Shown here: one piece after another, positions 19,279 through 28,939 of the stretch
Layout: each line of letters begins with the position of its first letter
Numbering within the stretch: position 1 is the first letter of the stretch
DNA from: Drosophila miranda
Lineage: Eukaryota > Arthropoda > Insecta > Diptera > Drosophilidae
Assembly (NCBI RefSeq): GCF_003369915.1
Contig: NW_022881654.1
Coordinates: 1 to 64,000, forward strand
Length of the DNA stretch: 64,000 bases
Direction: 5' to 3'
Position numbers and translations under genes: made by a program
Notes under the pieces: generated by a model
The model's input: the letters and a program-made list of their open reading frames with translations, nothing else
What the model was told of the DNA's origin: nothing
Database searches by the model: none

Positions 19279-21069
19279 CCAATTCCTGGCTCAGATGCTG
19301 CTTGGAGATTGCTGCTCCAGATTGTCCTGCATGCGATACTTGAACTGATCGCAGGCACTGCGTATCTTTTCATCGGTGTCCCTTCGCCGTTCGATGGTGC
19401 CATGAAGCTGCTCCGTTTCATTGGTGGCCAAATCTGCCACGGTCAGGATTTTGTGCGCCTGCGTCGTGAGCGTCTCCTCCGTTTTCATGTGCGAGGCCAC
19501 CAGCTTCTCCTTGTAGTAGACTCCCTTGGTGTCGGTTAGGTGCTGCTCCGTTTTCTTCAGCTCCTGGGTCTTCTCCACGAGACTCAGGCTCACCTCGTTG
19601 AAGGTCTTCTCCTTCGACTGCAGCTCATCTTTGAGGGCCTTCAGCAGCAACATCTTCTCGTTGAGCTCTCGATTCTGCGAGTCCATTTTCATGGTCATCT
19701 CCCCGTAGGTCTCCTCCGCCAGATAGATGCCATTCTTGTCTCGCGCTGCGAGGAGATCTCGCTTCAGTTTGTCAATCTCCTCGGTGTACTCCTTGAGGAC
19801 CGTTTTCTTGGTTAGCTTCTGATTGACTTCTGGCTTATTCTGAATATTCTTCGCCCGATGCGCGTACTCCAGCGTGCTGAGTGTCTCGTCAATGTCCTTG
19901 TGCCCTGGCGAGATGGTGGCATTGATCGAGGTCTTTGTCCGGCCGCCCAGCGACTCCTGCAGCAGGCGCGTCAGCTTCGATTCGCGGTACGGGACATGGG
20001 GGGCCCGATCCACCAGAGCGGTAATCACACGGCCCAGCGTCAGGAGGCTCTGGTTGATTTTGACCGTCTCGCGCACGCGTATCCCTTCTCGTTGCCCGCT
20101 TGGAGACGTTCTCGCTGCCCGCCAGATCACCAGATTGAGGTTTTCCGATCTTCAGCATATCCTGCCATCGATGCCGTTCTCACGAATGTGCACCACTATG
20201 GAGAAGACGGTGTGGCTGCGCGAGGACTGCGCGTTCATCAGGGTGGTCGCGGTCTTGCGTCGCTCTTGCCTCTCCAGGAGCTTGTAGACATCGTCTTGCT
20301 CTGGACAGTGATCACCTCGAGGCCTGGATGATCACGAACCCTTTTTGTGCTATCGTCGAAGATGCGTATCTTTGTGGAGTCATCGGTGGAGAGGAGGTCG
20401 CACAGCTCCTCGTGTACAGCTCCAGGTAGGAGATGCGCATCGTAAACTCAACTTCCATCATGCGGAGTTCGTCGAAAAGGTGACTCAAGGCACGCGGTAT
20501 GATGCCACATCAGAGTCCTACAAAAGGGCCAAAGACAAAAGACAGGTAGAGCAGCAATTAACGTTTGAACCGCTCCCTCGTCCGATTCTAGGAATTAGAA
20601 AACTGGTTCCCTCTACTCACATCTTTCCAAGAGGACTTCAACTCGCGGTCTCATTCCCACCATCGTGTGCGTCTTGCCAGTACCCGTCTGTCCGTACGCG
20701 AACACCGTGCAATTGTAGCCGCTTAGCACCTCTTCGATCAGGGGCGACACACCACCGCATAGACATCGCATTGCTTGGACTCGAGGCCGAAGCTCCGATC
20801 AAACGTAAACTTCTTCGTCAACTTCGAGTCGAGGGTGTGGCGTGTGAGGATCTCGCGTGGATTGAGCACATCCACAACCTCTGCATACAACCGTATGCAT
20901 CGCTCGCGTGCATTCAGCGGCCTGCAGGGATGGAAATCGTACTTATTGGGCGATCTACTACCCGTAGATGGGGCACTCACCTAACGCGCACATAGACCTG
21001 AATGTTTTGATTCGATTTGCGTGCCTGCTGCTGCTGAAGTTGCAGGCGTACGTTGTTCGATGTGTCCAT
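19279..21069 (-). pseudogene. Klp61F: Klp61F motor-domain copy, antisense, frameshifted
   Basis: Exon 1 20981-21069, exon 2 20621-20921, exon 3 20517 down to 19279. Exon 2 has several single-base losses relative to copies 1 and 3. Exon 3 has more around 20090-20330, so the switch regions are scrambled, while [16 protein letters not shown] and the neck/coiled-coil start ([20 protein letters not shown]) are open. It then ends at a GTGAGCC donor with no genuine next exon. Internal deletions in the coiled coil ([15 protein letters not shown]) are shared with copy 3. The stalk beyond and the BimC tail are absent. Confidence 0.85.
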
Positions 21070-21231
21070 TTTACAGCACAAAACTCAAAATGCACTTTTT
21101 AGCGCGTAAAAATGATGCCACCTAAAATATGGTGTGAAACTTTTGTTTCCAGCACTTGGAAATGTACACGATTACTCTTTTCAACTTTGTGACAGCTAAA
21201 TAAAGCCTTAAAAGACCTTAAAATCCGACTG

Positions 21232-21311
21232 GGGCAAGGTGACAACGATTTCTATGCCATCGTCGGCATCCCGCTGCTGCTCATCTGCCTGTCCAACATT
21301 GGGGATGTGAT
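21232..21311 (+). pseudogene. K2P exon scrap, unit 2
   Basis: Same frame and residues as the scrap at 900, ending SNIGDV. It forms the outer end of the inverted-repeat right arm. Confidence 0.7.
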
Positions 21312-21770
21312 TTCTTGATTTGTAAACTTGCTCAGGGCACTTAGTGTGACCCTGAAGCGTACTTTATTAATGTTCTTATTACTAGGTGCAACATATAACA
21401 TTATTTATGGAAACATTACAATTTTTTTAACATTTAGGTATTTTTTTTTTTATTTTACGGTAACATTGATAATAACAGACAGAAAAATACTAGACAGTTA
21501 TCGATTATTGCTCTTGTAAACAAAAGTTAAGTTAAGTCTAAGTCTAAGCTATGTCTTTTTCTGACTTAGGCATAAAAATTTTGTGACGCCGCTCCTGGAA
21601 CCCTCATCCAGTGCGAAACGGAGGCTTGGACGACAGGGAGACCTCCAAGCATCGGCAACGCAAGCGCGGCATCGTCTCGTCCCTCCCTTCCTGGCCGAAT
21701 CCAGCCGATGCCACTCTAAGACGAACGGCGACGCATATGCTTCTTTCTGTGAATGATATGAAACTCCTGG
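21312..21770. other. AT-rich spacer, unit 2
   Basis: Counterpart of 979-1430; no gene seen. Differs by a few shorter T-runs and single-base indels. Confidence 0.5.
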
Positions 21771-21968
21771 CTGATTTTAATATTATTTTATTTTCAGGTT
21801 TATGTTTTGTAGGTTTGGCGATCAAGCGTCAGGAATCCAGTTAGGTAATTTGTGTTGTTATATTTATTGGATTTTTAACCTTTGTTTTGACTGATTTTAA
21901 TTATTTTCTATTTACAGGTTCGATTGGTCCATTGGGAGGTTTGCGTTGAGTTTGGTAAGTAAGTCTAT
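21771..21968 (+). repeat. Micro-exon/intron-like array, left part, unit 2
   Basis: Same two acceptor/donor pairs as at 1431-1639, up to the Harbinger insertion point after AAGTCTAT. Confidence 0.55.
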
Positions 21969-22360
21969 CAGGCAGGCTCCGTTTTTCATTTACTTTTGCG
22001 GATTACGTTTTCAGCCAAAACGTTTCGTTTTCGTTTTAAGGTGCTCCAGTTTTCACATATTTTTTTTATTGATATGTTTCTTTTTTCATCGTTTCTGGCA
22101 AACAAAAACAGCTGACCTGGCTGCTTTGTAAAAATACAGCGTGATTAAAATGCCTTTTATTTTTTCAATTGCTTGTTTTGAAGCAAAACGATTGCAGAAA
22201 TTACGTGATCTAAGAAGATCTAGACATCTTAGATGCAACACTTGTGTATTTAACATGTCTGACGAACTGTGAGTAACAGCATGCGTATTGAAAATTAAAT
22301 TGCTAATGGTTAAGCTTTCAGATTTGTGAAGTCATTTCGGATCGACAAAAAAACTTTCAA

Positions 22361-22888
22361 AATGATTTTGGAGAAAGTTCAACCCCATTAAGGTGTTACC
22401 AGGAAGTTATCTCCCTCTACGCAATTGGCTTCAGTAATGTGATATCTCGCCACTGGCTGCTACCAGTGGGCAGTTGCCAAAGACCACCATATAAACATTG
22501 GACGCAGTACATTTGGAAAGATTCTTCACAAACTTATTCCGTTGATGGACAATCATATGAATATTTCTATCGGAACTTTAAATTGCCTCGAATTGGTGCC
22601 TGTGTGGATGGAACTCACATCAGAATACTAAAGCCTGTACAAAACCACTCCGTGTTCTATAATAGGAAATGATTTTATAGCATGAATGCCATGGTGGTGT
22701 GTAACTACAACATGGAGATAATTGCTATTGATGCCACGCACCCTGGTTCGTGCCATGACTCCATCATTTGGAATCACTCCCCTGCTAGGGAATATTGCCA
22801 CATATATATTGCTAGTGGCCACATAGCTTGGCCACTTCCTCCTCCAATTCCCCAAGCGATTGCTGAGCGAAGGGCCCTCCACCTGTAG
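22361..22888 (+). pseudogene. Harbinger transposase fragment, unit 2
   Basis: Here the frame is continuous except for the shared TGA after YNRK: YSMNAMVVCNYNMEIIAIDA and HPGSCHDSIIW follow without the extra base of unit 1. The upstream part reads VISLYAIGFSNVISRHW, which I cannot align confidently to the family. Confidence 0.8.
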
Positions 22889-23125
22889 CTCGAGTTTCTG
22901 ATTTGTTTTTCGCCATCTTCTTGCGGATGTTTGTTTTCCAATCTGCCCAAACCTGAAATTGTAGAATTGAATATAGTAGTGTGCTACCTTTTGTTGTGCA
23001 ACACATACCTTTTTCCAACCCAATGCGTCCTTGATTGGCAGCCCAACAGCATTGAGAGCGCCGCAAAGCTCTGTCCGGGTTGTCTTTCATAAAACCCACC
23101 AGGATTTCATCTTGATTTATGCTTT
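22812..23125 (-). pseudogene. Harbinger Myb/SANT-like protein, unit 2
   Basis: Same two-exon remnant and same frame-shifting deletion after FMKDNP as in unit 1. The exon joining WKK to VWADWK is intact. Confidence 0.75.
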
Positions 23126-23707
23126 CCCCTGGATATAAAGAACAAAGCGGTAATTTTGAAATAAAAAATTAATTTGCTGCACTTATGTACATTTTGAAGT
23201 CCGAACTAAATTGGGCGGGAAACAGCTGTGCTCACCCAGATGTTCTGTTAAGCGCATGTTACAAGCACAGTCTGAGCTGTTACATGCACATTTGTGCTGT
23301 TATACGCAAAAATTTATTACTTGCCAACGTTCCGATAACCAAATCGGAATGCGTCAGCTGCTTACACCAAAACGAAATTTGTTGTTGCTGTGGCCAATTT
23401 TGTCCGAACCAAATTTGAGGTTGGTTTAAAATAAAATTATTTATAAAGAAAGCACAAGTTAAATTACCCTGATATAGGTATCAAGTTTATGTTAATGCAT
23501 CAATAAGTCATCTATTTTTTTCCTTTTGCAATTAAGGTTCGTTTTGTTGTATAAAAAGCCGTTTACTTTTCATTTCGTCAACGAAAATGTTTTCGTTTTG
23601 AAAACGAAGAAATCTTGCGGAATGGGAAAAAGAGAGCCCCAATTTATGTGATTTCAAAAGTAAATCGGAAAACTTTTGTGAAAGTGAAAAACGGAGCCTG
23701 GCTGTAT

Positions 23708-24440
23708 ATGTGCTTTTCCTTTGGTTAATTTTAGCTGCATTTTATTTGAAGGCTTAATTAATTTATTTAGAGGTTTGTGTTGAATTTGGTAAGTCAGTTT
23801 ATTTCTGTTTTGGCTGTTTTTGATTGTATTTTATTTGCAGGTTTTGATTGGTTTGTTTGGAAGGTAGCGTAGTAAGTGAATTAATTTGTGTTTTGACTGA
23901 TTATTGAATGTATTCTATTTGCAGGTTCAATTGGTTTATTTGGAGGTTTGCGTTGTGTTTGGTAAGCGAGTCTATTTCTGTTTTGGCTGATTTTGATTGT
24001 ATTCCATTTGCAGGTTTTGGTTGGTTTGTTTGGAAGCTAGCGTGGTAAGTAAATTAATTTGTGTTTTGACTGATTTTAATTGTATTTTATTTGCAGGTTC
24101 AATTGGTTTATTTGGAGGTTTGCGTTGTGTTTGGTAAGCGAGTCTATTTCTGTTTTGGCTGATTTTGATTGTATTCCATTTGCAGGTTTTGATTGGTTTG
24201 TTTGGAAGCTAGCGTGGTAAGTAAATTAATTTGTGTTTTGACTGATTTTAATTGTATTTTATTTGCAGGTTCAATTGGTTTATTTGGAGGTGTGCGTTGA
24301 ATTTGGTGAGCGAGTTTATTTCTGTTTTGGCTAATTTTGATTGTATTTTATTTGCAGGTTTTGATTGGTTTGCTTGGAGGTGATTTGGTAAGCGGTTTAA
24401 GTTATGTTTTGGCTGCTTTTAATAAGTTTTATTTGTAGGC
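23708..24440 (+). repeat. Micro-exon/intron-like array, right part, unit 2
   Basis: Full-length array with the same number of modules as unit 1; donor and acceptor motifs all preserved. Confidence 0.75.
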
Positions 24441-24648
24441 TTATATTTTCTGGATTTGGTGATAATGTGTCCATTTTTGCTGTGCCATTGGACCAAGTCT
24501 TAACCATTCGGCTGGAAGACGCCTTCCTCTTCATCCCCTCTGTGGTCTGGCACTATAATTCTTTGTATACCCAATGGTTGGCCCCTGATTCTTTTAAGTA
24601 TTGTTTCCCTAGTGTATTTCCCCTTAGCATACATTTTTCTGTACACGT

Positions 24649-25161
24649 TTATTTGTAGTTCGCAGAATCTGTACGGGTTTTAGCCTTTTCCAGTCTTTCC
24701 TGTTCTTCATTTTCTAACCTCAGCAGAGTAGGAAGTCCTTTCCTCAGGATGGGTACATACTTCTCTACTATAACTTTGCGCTCAGCTTCGTAATAGTATC
24801 GAGTCGGATCCAGATCTGGATTTGGTTGTTCCTGACGTTGTCCATTACTACGCGGGAGGATAAACTTCCGGAGTTGATTGTCATATCTGTGGCGGCTAGA
24901 TTTCAATCTATTAGGGACATGGGGGTTGGTCAGCAGTCTGGCCACTTCGGAGTTTGAGTGATCCACGAGTGAGTTAGTCGCTAGCTTTCTCGTAAACCTC
25001 CTGTCGTTTCTTGTGTATCTTGTGGCCCTAACTGCCCTCCTCACTAGTATTCTCTTTTTTGGTTTGTGATGTGCACGGGAACAAAAGTTTGTCAAGGATA
25101 GTAATGGGTGTGGTGGAGGAAGGGCGGCACGGCACGGCACGGCACACAACAGACACCACAA
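24649..25161 (-). CDS. Unidentified basic ORF, unit 2
   Basis: 170 codons open. The residues from NFCSRAHH to the stop equal those of unit 1. One base fewer in an A-run near 25160 removes the hydrophobic N-terminus, so either the start differs or this is a sequencing error. Confidence 0.22.
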   Translation of the reverse strand: MWCLLCAVPCRAALPPPHPLLSLTNFCSRAHHKPKKRILVRRAVRATRYTRNDRRFTRKLATNSLVDHSNSEVARLLTNPHVPNRLKSSRHRYDNQLRKFILPRSNGQRQEQPNPDLDPTRYYYEAERKVIVEKYVPILRKGLPTLLRLENEEQERLEKAKTRTDSANYK

Positions 25162-25825
25162 AAGAACAGGGCAACACAGAAAAACGTCAATGGCGACACG
25201 GCAAAGAACAACGAAAATGCGACACGAAACGGCACGAAACGGTTATAGCACGTCCGACGATCGCGACCTCTCGAGCGGGTGGACGAGATGAGAGTGGCGG
25301 ACGAGGTTCATGGTGGTACTCTCACATGTCCACCAACTCTCACACTCTCCCCCCACTCGGGAGACTCGGTCGCCGATCGTCATTTACCGGTGCTCTCACC
25401 CCCGGTTCCACTTTCACTCACCCCAATACTGAGTGAGATGAAAGTAGTCCGAGGGCAGCAGCACCGATAAGTAGGCAATGGAGAATTGGAATGGCCGTTT
25501 GTTATAGTGGCTGTCTGTGTTGTCGTTGCTTAATGGCTAGTGTCTTATGTTCTTTGGCTCTGTGTATTTGCTGCTCTGTTGTTGGGGGATGGGATGGAAA
25601 GGGAAGGGGGAAATTTGCCTGCTCCCGTATAACCACCCGGATACTTTCAACTTCCGGATGTTACGATCCGGGCGCGTGACGCTCCGAAGAGTCGATGGCT
25701 TTGTTGGGGCATTTGGCAGAGTGGCGTAGATTGGCAGTGTTCATTTTGTTCCTGCTCAACCGCATTTGGTCTTTTGTTGCTTTGAAGTGGGTAGGGAAAT
25801 GGCTGGGCGTAATTGCCGAATTTGC
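25162..25825. other. Non-coding flank with CTCTCAC cluster, unit 2
   Basis: Counterpart of 4918-5507, near identical. No gene seen. Confidence 0.3.
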
Positions 25826-25933
25826 GACCGATAGCACACTGGCATTGAGAAATGCATTTTAAATTTGAATTGGCTTTTTGGTGTGCTATCGGTCAGAGTC
25901 TGGTATTTGCGTGGTATTTTTGGTAATACCACG
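25826..25933. other. Two adjacent stem-loops, unit 2
   Basis: Stems 25826-25839/25881-25894 and 25910-25918/25925-25933, sequence unchanged from unit 1. Confidence 0.75.
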
Positions 25934-26410
25934 TGTCAAGGGGAATTATGGGAATGGCAGATAGGTTGGGAAGAAGAGTAAGTAGGTAATAAAACTAATT
26001 AGAAACTACGAAAAATATACAATTAACTACAGAAAAACTACATTAATTTACAAAAATTTATTCCTAATATCACAGGCTAGCAACTAAAACTATGGACAAA
26101 CTATCTACGGACATGCAAAAACTACAGAAACAACAGGATTGACATCTACAACAAATACATTGATGCAGACAAGGTAAAATAAACGATAATTGACATACAT
26201 TTACAACATATAAACATATTAATTATATTTATTTTATTTCTAACAGGAGGACAAACAACAACGGAGCACCGGCGGGCATAACAAACGCAATGCGAACATT
26301 ACGCTGTATACCGGCCGGCTCTGTTGTCCCCCTGTGTGCTGTTTATTGGCTGGCTGGATGTGTGTATTGGCGTGCATCGTGGGCAAAGGTGTTCATTGAC
26401 GAGCGGCTCT

Positions 26411-28694
26411 GGTCCGGCCGCCCACGTTGCATCTGTCAGGTGGAGATGGCGCCTCCAATCGAGTGGCACTGGTCCGGCCACCCGAGATGCGATCGTGGAA
26501 TGGAGTGGCATTGACATCGGTGTGTGATGCCAACGAATCATGATATTGGCCGCATCCAAGTGGCGAACTGGTCCGGCCACCAGGATGCGTTGTCGATTTT
26601 GTTGTTGTTGGCCGCATCCGAGTGGCTGCTGGTCCGGCCACCCAGGATGCGTTGTCAGTTGGATTGGCCTGGCCTCCTCGGCCACGTTCGTCGTCGGACT
26701 GTAATGGCGTTTTGAGTGGCTGCTGGTCCGGCCACCCAGATGAGGAGGTGTTTGTTTTGGCTTTGATTTTAATTTATGTTTATTTGCAGGTACTGTCGGC
26801 GTTTGGATGTTATTTGTGGCGACCCTTGTCTGGTTGGTGTTGGAGTAAAACAGCAGGTGAGTATTTTGTGTATTGGCTGTCTGCTTCTCCCTCCTGTTTC
26901 TTCTTCTTTTGCAGGATTTGCTGGCGTCCGGCGGCTCAACACTGGGCCATCCCGCCCTCACATAATTGGCATGAGAGACGGGCACGACCCAGTGGAGCGG
27001 CAACAGGCGCCAGCATCTTCGTCGTCGTTGTAAATGGCAGCTCCTGGTTTGGAGTGGCGTGACGTCATTGTGATGGTCGTATTGACGTCTTTTTCCTTTG
27101 TTGCAGTGGCTGGCCCTCTGGACTTCTGTTGAATTGACGGTAGTGCTGCTGATGAGGCTTCCAAATTTCCAAATTTTCCAAAGGGAAAAAGAGAGAGACA
27201 AAATATTCGGCACTTTGACGGAGGGACTAAACTCAGACACGTCTCGACTCCACAACGTTCACGACACGACTTTCCATTTGGTGTCAAGTGTGTGTGTGTG
27301 TGTGTGTGGTGTGAGTCAAGAAAGTGAGTGGGGCCACGCTCAAAAGTATGCTGTCTCTTCCTTGTAATTCTCCCTAACTTAAAATTTGATTTGCAATCCC
27401 CTGTGAGTTCGTCAACTTGATGTTTTGTTGGCTGTAATGCGGTATAGGGTCTTCAGTCCCCTCTACTACCCTTGCGCCTGCTGAGGCAAACGACTAGGAA
27501 TGTAGCATGTAAATGTGGGCGGCAGTTTATAGGGGCGTAGTTGTGTAATGCGAAGACTAGCATTTTTGGCTCAATTTAGGCCGTAGTGGTGGTGTGGCGG
27601 CAACTGGTGCTGATTTGAAAGTCGATTTGAAACCGATAATCAATTGTCAGCACCGTTGCCGCCGAAGATTTATCACAGATTGTAATAATTTTGTAGTGGG
27701 GGTGTCGGAGAACCGCACTAATTACGAAAATAACAATGGGGTGTGAGAAGGGGTTAAAGAAATGAGATCGAAAATTCAGAAAGTGCAGTGTTGCAACACG
27801 TAGTCAATTGAGGAATAGATAAAGAGAAAAGGTAAACAATGCAGGTGCTTTGCGTGGAAAATAAGAGGAAATACACTAAATAAAAAGAGACAAGCACTTG
27901 CAGAAATAACAATACAGATAAGTAGTAGACTGGAGTGAAGACGACGGAAAAACAGGTAATAAAAGAGATACTACACTGGAACAAAGACGAGACAAAACAG
28001 GTACAATTGATTTACGTTACAATATTACAATAAACATAACAATTTAAAATAATGTCTATATCTTTTTTCTATAATTACAGGGAAGACAAGAAACAGCGGA
28101 GCATCGGCCGGCATAGCAAAACACAATGCTTGTAAAGACATTGCGTTGCATACCGGCCGACCCCGTCGTCCCCCTGGTCGTCGAAATTGTCGTCATCCGA
28201 AGTCGTCAGAAGTAGGTGCAATTAGCACCTCGTCGTCGTTGTGGCTGTGGCTGCCCTCTTGGAGAACCAGTGGCACTGGTCCGGCCACCAGCTGGGATCC
28301 AGGAGTAGACGGCACACATATTACTGTGGCGACACGGGTCCGGCCACCAAAGTGAATTGGATGTGAGTGTGTGTGTGCGTCGGCAATTGTGGCCCTAATG
28401 TAGAGCGAGTGGCACTGGTCCGGCCACCAGCTGTGGGCAATGGCGGTCAACGACACACCTACTCGAACGGCACAGGTCCGGCCGCCCAAGTATAATGGAT
28501 ATTTGTGTGTGTGTGTCTGAATGGCTGGCGGTAAGTATTTTGAGAGCCCTTTTTAATCGTATGTGTGGCTGATGGATTTTTTCCTTTTCCAGGACCATAG
28601 GGCACTCTGAATGCCATGGCACTGGATCCGGGCACCAACTAAGGACGATGGCGGACACGACACACATAACTCGAACGGCACAGGTCCGGCCGCC
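26411..28694 (+). repeat. GGTCCGGCCRCC cluster, unit 2
   Basis: Same two groups as in unit 1, first copy at 26411 and last full copy at 28683. The degenerate copy of unit 1 near 8312 reads GGATCCGGGCACC here. Confidence 0.7.
27186..28364. repeat. Block B, unit 2
   Basis: Begins AAAAAGAGAGAGACAAAATA after a run of AAATTTCCAAATTTTCC, as in unit 1. GT microsatellite slightly longer. Confidence 0.75.
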
Positions 28695-28939
28695 CAAGTG
28701 TAATGGGTGTTTGTGTGTGTGTGTCTGTTTTTGGCTATTCTAGCAATCACCAACGCACTGCATTCGATTTGAATTTGTCCGGCCGTATGATTTTGCAAGT
28801 GTGTATGGCAGCATTTTTATTCGTTTATGTTTTATTTAATGGCTTTGAGGGCGGCAGCGTCCGTTGTTCATTTTTGTTGTGGCATGCGAGTGATATGCAT
28901 TTGTCATTTAATCCAATGCAGTGGCAGAGATGTGTCCAA

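Larger units (their letters stand above)
1..20340. repeat. Tandem amplicon unit, copy 1
   Basis: The whole interval recurs in the same order and orientation from 20341. Base 1 aligns with 20341 and with 40646, all inside kinesin exon 3, so the chosen phase is arbitrary and simply follows the window edge. Marker features lie about 20.30-20.34 kb apart: the Harbinger left terminus at 1640 and 21969, the kinesin plus-arm ATG at 18827 and 39122. Differences seen by eye are mainly single-base indels, many in homopolymer runs. The unit mixes host-gene pieces with at least four transposon types, so transposons were amplified along with the gene fragments. Confidence 0.95.
18585..21311. repeat. Inverted repeat (Klp61F hairpin locus), junction 1
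   Basis: Left arm 18585-19216 and right arm 20678-21311 are reverse complements over about 632 bp. They include the K2P scrap, the Klp61F 5' flank and start, exon 1, intron 1 and about 240 nt of exon 2. The spacer, 19217-20677, is kinesin exon 3 and the end of exon 2 in antisense. A few substitutions and one 3-nt indel separate the arms. Confidence 0.92.
21969..23704. mobile_element. PIF/Harbinger transposon, unit 2
   Basis: Terminal inverted repeats and flanking TAT as in unit 1. Length 1736 bp, 10 bp shorter through scattered single-base indels. Confidence 0.88.

Noticed and set aside
18916..19539. Apparent 207-codon fusion ORF running from kinesin into downstream sequence
   Set aside because: It starts in intron 1 and continues into antisense kinesin after the inversion junction, so the second half is a chance frame.
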